Shown here one piece after another: positions 17,064 to 24,869 of a stretch of 64,000 nucleotides of DNA. The position numbers were made by a program, and so were the translations under genes. The stretch lies in contig DAIDHV010000003.1 of the NCBI GenBank assembly GCA_027451905.1, forward strand, positions 1 through 64,000. Reading direction: 5' to 3'. The stretch is from Armatimonadota bacterium. GTDB lineage: Bacteria; Armatimonadota; Fimbriimonadia; Fimbriimonadales; Fimbriimonadaceae. Positions within the stretch are counted from its first letter, which is position 1, and every line of letters begins with the position of its first letter. The notes beneath the pieces are model-generated. The model was not told where the DNA came from and did not search any database. It saw only the letters and a program-made list of their open reading frames with translations.

Positions 17064-18416
17064 TCACGCTTCTTCGCTAGGCATCAACTTAGCAAACAAT
17101 TTTGATTCCAATTTCTGCCTCAGCTCCTCGTTGGGGATGCGCTCCAAAACTTCGGCCGCGAAAGCATAAACAAGGATTGCCTTTGCCTTTTCATAAGGAA
17201 TGCCCCGGCTTCTTAAGTAGAAAAGTGATTCTTCCGCGATCTGTCCGACCGTTGCTCCGTGGGTGCATTTGACGTCATCGGCAAAAATCTCAAGCTGGGG
17301 CTTGGTGTCGATTGAAGCCCGCTTCGATAGCAGTAAGGTTTGATTTGTTTGCTTGGCATCTGTCTTTTGGGCATCTTGGTACACAAAAATCTTGCCATTA
17401 AACACCCCTTTGGCATCATCACCAAGAACCGTCTTATACACCTCAAAAGAGTTGCAATTTGGCAGGGCGTGATCAATCCTTGTATGGTTGGCAATGGTTT
17501 GGCCGCTGAGCCCTACCGAAACTCCGTCTAACCTGGTATGGCAACTTTCGCCTTCTAAAAACACATTGAATTCGTTTCTGGCAAGGTGGGCACCAAAATT
17601 GACGTTGTAGCTGGTGTAGGAAGACGATTCGGACTGCCTTACGCTGACATTGGAAATGTGAAACGCATCGTCGTTTTCGTCTTGCAACTTCACATGGACG
17701 AGTTCAGCTTCGCCGCCAATGACAATCTCGGAAACCGAATTACCCAAGGTTGCGCCGCTAAAGCCTAAATAGCTTTCCAAAACCTGGGCTCGACTCTTGT
17801 TGCCAAGCACGATGAGGTTTCGAGGATAAAAGGCTAGCGGTCCATGATCGGCCTTGCTTACCCAAAGAAGATGAATAGGATGCTCTACCTCCACGCCATC
17901 TTCAATGTACAAAAAGGCACCTTCACCCAGATGGGCGTTGTTGAGGTCCACGAATCTCTGATCGTTATTGCTTCCTAACTTGCCCGATAGATCCGCAACT
18001 TTGCCCAGATATGTTTGAATGATCTCGGATTCTTCAGAACTCGCTTGGTCAAATGGGACCAAGTGCAGACCTTGAGGAAGGTTTTCTACACTTGAAATTT
18101 CTGGCGCAAATTGACCATTGATGAAGGCAATGGTGTAAGCAAATTGGTCGTCGAATTGGGATACGGAAGCAAGTTCGCCTCGGTGAATCGTCGCCCCGTA
18201 AGCAGGCTGAAATTCGATTTCTCCTAACTGACTAAGGGTAATAAACCGAAATTCCTCGTCATGGCGGGTTGGAAGACCAACCTGCTGGTATCTCTTGACT
18301 CCCGCTTCTCGAATTTGGTCAAACCAAGAGGGGCTGACTGCCTTCAGCAAGGGCAGATACTGCTCATACTGACCCATCAGGGGCACATTTGGAGGGGCAA
18401 GAAGGGACAGACTCAA
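17064..18416 (-). CDS. sufD: Iron-sulfur scaffold component SufD
   Basis: 450 aa with a right-handed beta-helix core. The C-terminal pattern is typical of SufB/SufD: KTDAKQTNQTLLLS, KPQLEIFADDVKCTHGATVG, and LFYLRSRGIP. The N-terminal region (SWFDQIREAGVKRYQQVGLPTRHDEEFR) is SufD-like rather than SufB-like. The start is TTG at 18416 overlapping the sufC stop (TTGA). It partners SufC and normally SufB; no sufB occurs in the window, so either it lies elsewhere or this protein serves alone with SufC. Confidence 0.9.
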   Translation of the reverse strand: MSLSLLAPPNVPLMGQYEQYLPLLKAVSPSWFDQIREAGVKRYQQVGLPTRHDEEFRFITLSQLGEIEFQPAYGATIHRGELASVSQFDDQFAYTIAFINGQFAPEISSVENLPQGLHLVPFDQASSEESEIIQTYLGKVADLSGKLGSNNDQRFVDLNNAHLGEGAFLYIEDGVEVEHPIHLLWVSKADHGPLAFYPRNLIVLGNKSRAQVLESYLGFSGATLGNSVSEIVIGGEAELVHVKLQDENDDAFHISNVSVRQSESSSYTSYNVNFGAHLARNEFNVFLEGESCHTRLDGVSVGLSGQTIANHTRIDHALPNCNSFEVYKTVLGDDAKGVFNGKIFVYQDAQKTDAKQTNQTLLLSKRASIDTKPQLEIFADDVKCTHGATVGQIAEESLFYLRSRGIPYEKAKAILVYAFAAEVLERIPNEELRQKLESKLFAKLMPSEEA

Positions 18417-19183
18417 GCCTCCACCAGGGCATTTTCTAGAAATCCATATCCCTTTTCTTCCAGTTCCAGTGCAAGCTCTTTACCACCGCTTTTGACAATT
18501 TTGCCCTCCATCAGCACATGGACAAAATCGGGAACGATGTAATTGAGGAGCCGCTGGTAATGGGTTACAACAATGACGGCGCGGTCCTGGCTTCTGAGCG
18601 CGTTAACCCCGTTGGCAACGATTTTAAGGGCGTCAATATCAAGGCCAGAATCGGTTTCATCTAAGATCGCAAGTTTTGGCTGCAAAACCGCCATCTGAAA
18701 AATTTCGTTTCGCTTTTTTTCTCCTCCAGAGAAGCCTTCATTCACCGATCGGCCCAAAAGCGAAGAGTCAAGTTCCATCAGTTGGGCTTTTTCTTTGACT
18801 AACTTTGTGAACTCAGACATGCTCATTTCTGGCTGATTATGGTGCTTGCGGATGCTATTAAGAGCGGCCCTCAAGAAATAGGTGTTGGTAACCCCTGGAA
18901 TTTCTACCGGATACTGAAACGCTAAAAAGACACCTTCTGCGGCTCTTACCTCCGGCTCCATTTCTAGCAAGTCAGCCCCCTCAAAAGTTACGGTGCCGCT
19001 GGTGACTTCGTAGCCATCCCTTCCTGCTAGAATGCTGGCGAGAGTGCTTTTACCGGACCCGTTTGGTCCCATGATTGCATGCACTTCACCCTTGTTGATC
19101 TGAAGGCTGATCCCTTTAAGAATCTCTTTTTTATCGCCTTCTTCGATCGAGGCATGAAGATTTGAAATTTCTAAAAATGGCAT
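18413..19183 (-). CDS. sufC: SUF system ATPase SufC
   Basis: 256-aa ABC-type ATPase. Walker A GPNGSGKST (about 39-47), signature SGGEKKRNEI and Walker B LAILDETDSGLD with the SufC-specific form are all present, as is the H-loop (VVTHYQRLL). It drives conformational change of the SufBD scaffold. It is the first gene of the operon sufC-sufD-sufT-rrf2-iscA. Confidence 0.96.
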   Translation of the reverse strand: MPFLEISNLHASIEEGDKKEILKGISLQINKGEVHAIMGPNGSGKSTLASILAGRDGYEVTSGTVTFEGADLLEMEPEVRAAEGVFLAFQYPVEIPGVTNTYFLRAALNSIRKHHNQPEMSMSEFTKLVKEKAQLMELDSSLLGRSVNEGFSGGEKKRNEIFQMAVLQPKLAILDETDSGLDIDALKIVANGVNALRSQDRAVIVVTHYQRLLNYIVPDFVHVLMEGKIVKSGGKELALELEEKGYGFLENALVEA

Positions 19184-19214
19184 AGCAGTTTCTACTCTTA
19201 TTTTGCCATGAAAG

Positions 19215-19230
19215 TTGACCTAAAAGTCAA
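19215..19230 (-). promoter_or_regulatory. Candidate Rrf2-type operator upstream of sufC
   Basis: Inverted repeat TTGAC-N6-GTCAA with an A/T-rich centre, 31 bp before the sufC start. It resembles IscR type-1 sites (GAC ... GTC around A-rich spacer) and overlaps a possible -35 TTGACT on the minus strand. Binding by the Rrf2 protein of the same operon is inferred. Confidence 0.45.
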
Positions 19231-19235
19231 GATTA

Positions 19236-19268
19236 AAAGGAACCACATTTCCAATGAATGCGGTTCCT
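19236..19268 (-). terminator. Terminator downstream of the first PEP-CTERM gene
   Basis: AGGAACC-a-CATT pairs with AATG-c-GGTTCCT (one mismatch). On the minus strand the stem is followed by CCTTTTAA. It separates the gene ending at 19334 from the SUF operon promoter. Confidence 0.55.
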
Positions 19269-19331
19269 CCTCAATTTGTTGGACCTGCCAAGTGCCGATG
19301 ACTGGTGAGTAGGCTCAAAACCTACCGAGCC

Positions 19332-19374
19332 AGTCACCTTCTGGTCTTTAGGGCAAGGACGCCAATTCCAAGCA
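19332..19374. repeat. 43-bp direct repeat, copy 1 (paired with 20536-20578)
   Basis: A stretch identical to 20536-20578. It covers the stop and C-terminal sorting signal of the two PEP-CTERM genes, and similarity continues further into both genes. It marks a tandem duplication and could allow recombination between the copies. Confidence 0.85.
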
Positions 19375-20194
19375 TCAGCGGAAGCCATGCGGCTGGTTCG
19401 GGAACTGCGTAAACCGTTCCGCTTCCGCTTATATACTGACCACCGGTTGGGCTGAATACGTAAAGCTGATCGGAAACCGAAGTTGTTTCGCGATCTTCTT
19501 GCTGGTATTGAGGGTCATTGGTACCCGCAAAGGCTTCCGTATCCGCAATCATGCTCAAATCAAGAGTTTGGCCAGCGGTGAGGCTGAAGGACAAAAAGCA
19601 GTCCGATTGGCCAGTTGACCGAAGGATTGTGTTTGTACTTCGATCCGAACCTTGGACTCCATCAATGGAGCCTTCAAGGACGCTTCCAACTAAAGCCATG
19701 TTGGAACCTTGAGCAGATTGTATAGTTTGCCTTGAGAATCCTGAAAGCATCTCAAAGTCCAGAACCATATTGGATTGAGCCGTAAAGGTATCTTCCATAG
19801 CTCCTACGTACTCGGGATTGGTCTGATAGTCAGAACTAACTCCCGCACTTATGGCTTGGCTGGGTCCACCAGTGCCTGCATCTGTATTCGTTCCCGACAC
19901 GGCGTCGCAATCTATATTGATTGCTATGCTGCCAAAATGGATTAGATCTGAATACTGGATGCTTGCAAGAGCTGTATTATAGCCCTGTGAGCCGCTGTTG
20001 TATGAGTGAGATACAGTCGGATTCAATCCACCTGGATTCGTGTAAGGCTGGTAATTGATATCTTCGGCAATGGTATTGCTCGAGGTCCAAATTTTTGAGT
20101 CGCTTTGGTCGCTTAATCCAACACTCTGGGCGAAGGTGGCAATGGGATGAGCCACTGCCGCTACAGAAATGGCAAAGAATTTCAAGTGTTTCAT
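19334..20194 (-). CDS. PEP-CTERM sorting-domain protein (copy 1)
   Basis: 286 aa from the ATG at 20194 (MKHLKFFAISVAAVAHPIATFAQ, a signal peptide). The body is beta-rich (Thr, Ser, Gln, Gly) and ends VPEPAAWLPLMLGIGVLALKTRR: the PEP motif, one membrane segment and a basic tail, the exosortase sorting signal. It is probably an extracellular or surface protein. A longer reading to 20245 would add a basic tail before the signal peptide. It is a close paralogue of the gene at 20538. Confidence 0.88.
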   Translation of the reverse strand: MKHLKFFAISVAAVAHPIATFAQSVGLSDQSDSKIWTSSNTIAEDINYQPYTNPGGLNPTVSHSYNSGSQGYNTALASIQYSDLIHFGSIAINIDCDAVSGTNTDAGTGGPSQAISAGVSSDYQTNPEYVGAMEDTFTAQSNMVLDFEMLSGFSRQTIQSAQGSNMALVGSVLEGSIDGVQGSDRSTNTILRSTGQSDCFLSFSLTAGQTLDLSMIADTEAFAGTNDPQYQQEDRETTSVSDQLYVFSPTGGQYISGSGTVYAVPEPAAWLPLMLGIGVLALKTRR

Positions 20195-20537
20195 TGTGAT
20201 TCGGAATTCGGCAAAAGGACGCCGACTCCTTAAATTCTGCACCAATCAGGCTCTTTGTTAGTGGTAGGAAGATGACATTTACTTGTCTTTTTTCACTACT
20301 TTTCTGCGCAGCTTAATGCTTGGGCCCAGCGGCGGATAGTGACGAGGACAGGACCATGAAATGCGACACTTCAAGGGTTGAGTGCCCGAGACCTTCGAGT
20401 CAAGTTTGAAACTGCCTTTGGGAGTTAAAAAGAAGCCGCATACTCATGGGATGCGGCTTTAGTTCAATGAAAGTGTTCAATCGCATTTGGCAAGCAACCC
20501 GCACCTCAATAGAATCTAACTCTGGCTTAGCAACAAG
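20195..20537. other. Intergenic region between the two PEP-CTERM genes
   Basis: Holds the terminator of copy 2 (20425-20460) and presumably the promoter of copy 1. No coding frame of credible character is seen. Confidence 0.5.
20425..20460 (-). terminator. Intrinsic terminator of PEP-CTERM gene copy 2
   Basis: AAGCCGCAT (20433-20441) and ATGCGGCTT (20451-20459) form a perfect 9-bp stem; on the minus strand it is followed by CTTTTTAA. Confidence 0.85.
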
Positions 20538-20578
20538 TCACCTTCTGGTCTTTAGGGCAAGGACGCCAATTCCAAGCA
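20536..20578. repeat. 43-bp direct repeat, copy 2 (paired with 19332-19374)
   Basis: Identical to 19332-19374; see that entry. It includes the last 13 or so codons of the PEP-CTERM gene. Confidence 0.85.
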
Positions 20579-21398
20579 GCAGCGGAAGCCATTCGGCTGG
20601 CTCGGGAACTGCATAAATGTGCCCGCTACCAGTTGTGTAGGTTCCTCCTGTAGTTGAGTACACCAAAAGTTGATCGTTTACCGCTGTAATGGCCTTATCT
20701 TCCTGCTGGTATTGAGCGTAATAAGTCCCTGCAAAGGAGTCAAGATTCGAGATCATATTGATATCCACGGTTTGTCCTGCCGTTAAAATGAAGCTAATCG
20801 TACCGTTCTTCCATCCTGATGATGTTTGGAAAGCACCTGTTGATTCTTTGGTTGCACCATTTCCATCAATTTCCCCTGTAAGGGTCGTACCGACATAGCT
20901 ATTGTCTGTTCCCTGAGCAGAATGAATTCCGGTTGAGCTGAAGCCGGCCAACATCTCAAAATCTAGGGTCATATTTGTGGTCGCAGTAAACGTGTCCTCA
21001 AAGGCGCAAATATATGTTGGATATGTGTCGTAATTTGTGCTGATACCACTGTACAAGTCTTGGCTAGGATTGTTGAAGTAGACGCCGGGTGCAGTGCCAG
21101 AAACAATATCCGAATTGGTGTTGATTTGGATGCCTCCGAATTGGACTTGATCCGAGTATTGAACCCTGCCGGTTGCGGTATTGAAAGTTTGAAGACCACT
21201 GTCCCAGTTGTGAGAGATGGTTGGATTAAGCCCCCCTGGATCAACCCAACCAGTGTAATTAAAATCTTGAGCAAGAACATAGCTTGCGGTGACATTAAGA
21301 GAGGAAAAGCTATCTTCGCCAAGGCCAACTCCTTGAGCATGAGCGATTAGAGGTGCAACGGCCAAAAGGCCCATTGTGATGAAGCATTTGTGTTTCAT
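20538..21398 (-). CDS. PEP-CTERM sorting-domain protein (copy 2)
   Basis: 286 aa: signal peptide MKHKCFITMGLLAVAPLIAHAQ, a beta-rich body and the ending VPEPAEWLPLLLGIGVLALKTRR (PEP motif, membrane helix, RR). It matches copy 1 in length and along its whole length (for example NPGGLNPTVSHSY versus DPGGLNPTISHNW, and DFEMLSGFS versus DFEMLAGFS). The function is unknown; a matrix or surface role follows from the sorting signal. The exosortase gene is not in the window. Confidence 0.88.
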   Translation of the reverse strand: MKHKCFITMGLLAVAPLIAHAQGVGLGEDSFSSLNVTASYVLAQDFNYTGWVDPGGLNPTISHNWDSGLQTFNTATGRVQYSDQVQFGGIQINTNSDIVSGTAPGVYFNNPSQDLYSGISTNYDTYPTYICAFEDTFTATTNMTLDFEMLAGFSSTGIHSAQGTDNSYVGTTLTGEIDGNGATKESTGAFQTSSGWKNGTISFILTAGQTVDINMISNLDSFAGTYYAQYQQEDKAITAVNDQLLVYSTTGGTYTTGSGHIYAVPEPAEWLPLLLGIGVLALKTRR

Positions 21399-21625
21399 AG
21401 ATCTTCAAATGGCGCTAAATATCTGCAACCAGATTCATTGTATAAAAATCCTGAATGCAGTTAGTGGTATTTAGAATGTAATTGCTGGTATTAATTTGAC
21501 ATTTTCTTGCACGAGGATCGAGATCGCCTCGACAGCAACTCGTTTCAAGCATCCAAATCCGGCGGTAAGATGATGAACAGGAGTATCCAACTGTTCCAAT
21601 AAGTTGGATTTAACGTAAGACGAAG

Positions 21626-22786
21626 ATGTCAAGATACATTCGATTAGGGGAATTGCCACCCAAAAGGCACATTCAGTTCAGGCAGCCGGATGGTTCACTT
21701 TACACTGAGCAAGTCTTTGGGACTCGAGGCTTTAGCGGGCCGATGTCGACCCTTTATCACATCCACATGCCCACCGAAGTGGCTTCCTTTGAGGATCGGG
21801 GTAGCGTTAAGGTTGAATTTTTAGAAGACGGCCCATTGCAGCATCGACATCTTAAGACGAAAGGAATGAAGCCCTGTGGAGACGCCATTTCTGGCCGAAT
21901 CCCACTGATGGGAAACCAAGATGTCACATGGAACCAAGTGGTGGTTGGTGAGCAAATGGACACCTACTACAAGAACGCGGATGGGGATGAAGTGCTTTTC
22001 ATCCACGACGGCTCTGGAACCCTAGAATCGCTTTTTGGCACCCTGAAGTTTAAGGAAAAGGACTACTTAGTTATTCCAAAAGGAACGATCTATAAAATCA
22101 ACTTCGATCGGCTGCCGGTTAGAATGTTGGCGATCGTGTCTTATGGCCCCGTAGAAGTGCCTCGCCGCTACCGCAATGAATATGGGCAGTTGTTGGAACA
22201 TGCGCCGTATTCAGAAAGAGACCTTAGAGCACCAGACGCGCTACCAGTCCATCGTGAAAAGGGAAATTTTCAGGTTTTAATTCGGGCTAGGGACCGCCAT
22301 ACCATGTACACCTACCCTTATCATCCACTAGATGTGGTTGGTTGGGATGGATATGTCTTTCCTTTTGCCTTCAATATAGAGGACTTCTCTCCGATAACCG
22401 GCAAATTGCACATGCCCCCTCCCATCCATCAAACCTTTGCAGGGCACAACTTTGTGGTTTGTTCTTTTTGCCCCCGCATGTTGGACTACCATCCTCAGGC
22501 AGTTGCGATTCCCTACAACCACTCAAACGTGGATTCAGATGAAGTTTTGTATTATGTCAACGACAAATTTGGATCGAGAAAGGGCATAGAAGAAGGTTCC
22601 ATTACCCTTCATCCCCTTGGGATACCCCACGGGCCACAGCCTGGCGCGGTGGAAGCCTCTTTGGGTGCCACCAAGACCGAAGAGCTTGCGGTAATGGTTG
22701 ATACTTTTCACCCATTTAAGCTCACCAAGAACGCCTTGGCAATTGAAGACCCGCATTATTGGCAGAGTTGGAAGACTTCCTCGTAA
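21626..22786 (+). CDS. hmgA: Homogentisate 1,2-dioxygenase-like cupin
   Basis: 386-aa protein of the homogentisate dioxygenase family, which opens the ring of homogentisate in tyrosine/phenylalanine breakdown. Typical stretches are DGDEVLFIHDGSG, DYLVIPKGTIY, SFCPRMLDYHPQA, NVDSDEVLYYV and LHPLGIPHGPQPGAVE, the last two carrying His/Glu iron ligands. It is shorter than the classical 430-450 aa enzymes, as is common in this bacterial branch. No other genes of the pathway (hppD, fahA) are nearby, so a related aromatic substrate cannot be excluded. Confidence 0.85.
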   Translation: MSRYIRLGELPPKRHIQFRQPDGSLYTEQVFGTRGFSGPMSTLYHIHMPTEVASFEDRGSVKVEFLEDGPLQHRHLKTKGMKPCGDAISGRIPLMGNQDVTWNQVVVGEQMDTYYKNADGDEVLFIHDGSGTLESLFGTLKFKEKDYLVIPKGTIYKINFDRLPVRMLAIVSYGPVEVPRRYRNEYGQLLEHAPYSERDLRAPDALPVHREKGNFQVLIRARDRHTMYTYPYHPLDVVGWDGYVFPFAFNIEDFSPITGKLHMPPPIHQTFAGHNFVVCSFCPRMLDYHPQAVAIPYNHSNVDSDEVLYYVNDKFGSRKGIEEGSITLHPLGIPHGPQPGAVEASLGATKTEELAVMVDTFHPFKLTKNALAIEDPHYWQSWKTSS

Positions 22787-22815
22787 TTTTTTTGGTTTTT
22801 TTTTAAAATTGTCCC

Positions 22816-22843
22816 TAAAGAAAAAAGCACAATCTACCGTTAA
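22816..22843 (+). promoter_or_regulatory. Possible sigma-28-type promoter for the riboswitch-flgM unit
   Basis: TAAA (22816-22819) and ACCGTTAA (22836-22843) are 16 bp apart, similar to the FliA consensus TAAA-N15-GCCGATAA. Transcription would start near 22850, about 45 bp before the riboswitch. In other bacteria flgM is partly sigma-28 dependent. The match is imperfect. Confidence 0.3.
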
Positions 22844-22895
22844 TCAAAATGTAATGAAAACGCGATCGCAAAAGTTGTTGAACTGCAGCTGATGC

Positions 22896-23003
22896 GATAG
22901 GCAGAAAAAGGCAAGACCGAGGTGACTCGGATCACGCAAAGCCTATGGGTCTCAGAAAGTTGCGCTAGAGGCAACATTCCGAGAAAGCCGGGTTACCTGT
23001 CTG
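22896..23003 (+). ncRNA. GEMM-I riboswitch (cyclic di-GMP class I)
   Basis: Conserved GEMM-I features appear in order: GGCAAGA, a 5-bp stem CCGAG/CTCGG closed by a GNRA tetraloop GTGA (22917-22930), ATCACGCAAAGCCTATGGG, a second arm with GTTGC/GCAAC (22959-22975), then AAGCCGGGTTACC (22985-22997). The basal stem is GGCAG (22900-22904) with CTGTC (22997-23001). The order and the CGCAAAGCC and GGGTTACC blocks match the Vibrio Vc2 type. The base equivalent to Vc2 G20 seems to be G, favouring c-di-GMP over cGAMP, but I aligned this by eye. It ends 24 bp before the flgM start, so control of translation is likely. Confidence 0.88.
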
Positions 23004-23026
23004 AGGTGGACATTGGTGGTAACACG

Positions 23027-23308
23027 ATGCGAATATCAGACACAGAAGTAAAGAAATTGCTGTCCCAAACCGAAGGGACTACGCCGTCATCGATCCTTGA
23101 AGACATTCAAAGGATCGCACTAGAAAACGATCAAAAGGCGGATAAAGACTTGGTGAGGCAAGTTGTGGAAGCCATTCATAACATGCCTGATCGTGAAGAC
23201 TTTGTTGCCGATCTCCGTGCCCGCATCGAGGCTGGCACTTACAATCCTACTGGCGATGAGATTGCCGATGCGATGATTCGGCGTGCCATTGCCGATCGGG
23301 TGCGCTGA
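23027..23308 (+). CDS. flgM: FlgM-like anti-sigma-28 factor
   Basis: 93 aa, starting MRISDTEVKKLLSQ at the ATG of 23027 with GGTGG upstream; a longer frame to 22922 runs through the riboswitch and is not translated. The C-terminus VADLRARIEAGTYNPTGDEIADAMI matches the sigma-binding part of FlgM proteins, and the middle is polar and probably disordered as in the family. FlgM holds FliA (sigma-28) inactive until the flagellar hook is complete. No flagellar genes are adjacent. The riboswitch in front suggests that c-di-GMP sets FlgM level. Confidence 0.8.
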   Translation: MRISDTEVKKLLSQTEGTTPSSILEDIQRIALENDQKADKDLVRQVVEAIHNMPDREDFVADLRARIEAGTYNPTGDEIADAMIRRAIADRVR

Positions 23309-23325
23309 CCAAGTGAACTCTCCTA

Positions 23326-23367
23326 AAAGGATGGCTACCGCACCTCTGCGGCAGCCATCCTTTTTTC
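23326..23367. terminator. Strong bidirectional intrinsic terminator
   Basis: AAAAGGATGGCT and AGCCATCCTTTT form a long stem, continued by CCGC/GCGG, with T-runs on both sides. It serves flgM on the plus strand and pepC on the minus strand. Confidence 0.88.
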
Positions 23368-23383
23368 TTTGCCCCCTATGCCT

Positions 23384-24748
23384 TTAGGCTAGGCTTCCCA
23401 TCGGATCCCACGGTTCCAATTCAATAGGAGGCGACTTGAGGGCTTTGGCTAAATGTGCAGGCAGGAGATCTTTGTCCACAACAACCTCATAAGTAAATTC
23501 ATCAAACCATCTGTCTGTCATCTGAAAGAATCCCTTGTCGCCAGGTTCTGCACTCCACGAATTCTCAACCCTCCACCGGTTTGGTTTGCCATGAGAATCT
23601 AAATTGACGCCAGTAAAAACCATCGCATGGGTCATTTGGCTATCGCCATACATTAGCCTTTCCGCTTTAGAAATCTCGGGAGCTGGGCCAAAAAGAGGCT
23701 CCATTTGATAGACGTCCAGGTCCATAAGGCCAAGGTCTCGGTGCAGCCGTTTCCCAACATCGCATCCAAACCAAACTGGCTGATCCTTGCGGAGCTGCTC
23801 AATTGCAATCGCTTTGATCGTCGAAAGCTCGGTGTTCAAATACAGGGTTGGGTGGCCACCCACCACATTGCCAAGGAACTTGACGGTGTAAGTTTTTGAA
23901 AAATCATGACCGGGCCGAGGATCGTGAATCAAACAGACCATCTGCGAAAGATCAAATCCGATATGAGCTGCGTAAAACTCCTGTGGAGTCATCTCTTGCT
24001 CTCGGTGCATTTCTTTGTCTTTATCCCTCCATTGAAACTGGAACGATTTGGGCGGTTCACCCAAATGAATGCACAAAACTCGATACACGTCGGCCATGAT
24101 CTCTTCTTTGCGCTGCTGAAGGTCTCCTTCTGACTTGCCAGATTCAGCCAAGGATCGCAATTCGCAACCCCAGCCTCGCAAGCAAGAGGTCAGGTAGCTG
24201 TTGAGTGAGCCAGTATTGCTACTGCTTTCCGATTCTGGCATGACCGACTTCGGCACGACGCCATATTTAATGACCAGATTCACAAACATGTCCCACTGGC
24301 CGCCATCTTGAACCGGACTTTGCAAGAGCCAGTCCAAGAGTCGACTCCCAACCGGCTGATCTAGGGAGGCAAGAATGTTTTCTAAAAAGTAGTTTGCCTT
24401 TTCAAATTTATCCCAAAACATTGTGTAGTTCTGAGAAAGTTCAAACCCTGGCTCGAGGTTCAAAGACTCTTGGGCGCGGGTCCTCAGCAAATTTAAGGCT
24501 GCAAACATCCAGCAGCGCCCGCTTCTTTTTTGGCTGGTCGCCGGATTCTCTTTGAGCTGAATGCTGTAGGTGTGATTCAGGGCCGCAACAACATCTCGAT
24601 TCAAGGCAATTTTATCAACTGGACTTGCGCAAACCGCGTTCATCGCGGCAACCGAAGTTGTGGACTTTCTGAACAACTGCGAGAATTTGCGAATTTGAGA
24701 AGGCGTTATCTGCCCCGCAGAATCAATATGGGATAGTATCGAAGTCAC
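23384..24748 (-). CDS. pepC: C1-family aminopeptidase (PepC / bleomycin hydrolase)
   Basis: 454-aa papain-like cytosolic aminopeptidase. Active-site Cys79 lies in SGRCWMFAALN, the His in MTHAMVFTGV and the Asn in RVENSWS, the family triad. The family also shows EYPxxF-type stretches, here QEFYAAHIG. These enzymes form hexamers with the active site inside and trim peptides from the N-terminus. It has no signal peptide. It is a single gene ending at the bidirectional terminator. Confidence 0.95.
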   Translation of the reverse strand: MTSILSHIDSAGQITPSQIRKFSQLFRKSTTSVAAMNAVCASPVDKIALNRDVVAALNHTYSIQLKENPATSQKRSGRCWMFAALNLLRTRAQESLNLEPGFELSQNYTMFWDKFEKANYFLENILASLDQPVGSRLLDWLLQSPVQDGGQWDMFVNLVIKYGVVPKSVMPESESSSNTGSLNSYLTSCLRGWGCELRSLAESGKSEGDLQQRKEEIMADVYRVLCIHLGEPPKSFQFQWRDKDKEMHREQEMTPQEFYAAHIGFDLSQMVCLIHDPRPGHDFSKTYTVKFLGNVVGGHPTLYLNTELSTIKAIAIEQLRKDQPVWFGCDVGKRLHRDLGLMDLDVYQMEPLFGPAPEISKAERLMYGDSQMTHAMVFTGVNLDSHGKPNRWRVENSWSAEPGDKGFFQMTDRWFDEFTYEVVVDKDLLPAHLAKALKSPPIELEPWDPMGSLA

Positions 24749-24869
24749 AACTTCACTATATCAGGTTCAAGAAAAGAACGGGCATCAGACCTTCAATGTC
24801 GAACTCCGCCCACTCATTTTTGAATTTTCCTGGCGTTAATATGATGCTGACACGAGTAGAATTTTAGCT

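Noticed and set aside
22922-23026. A longer start for the flgM-like gene at 22922
   Set aside because: The extra 35 codons run through the conserved riboswitch sequence, and a well-placed ATG with a ribosome site exists at 23027.
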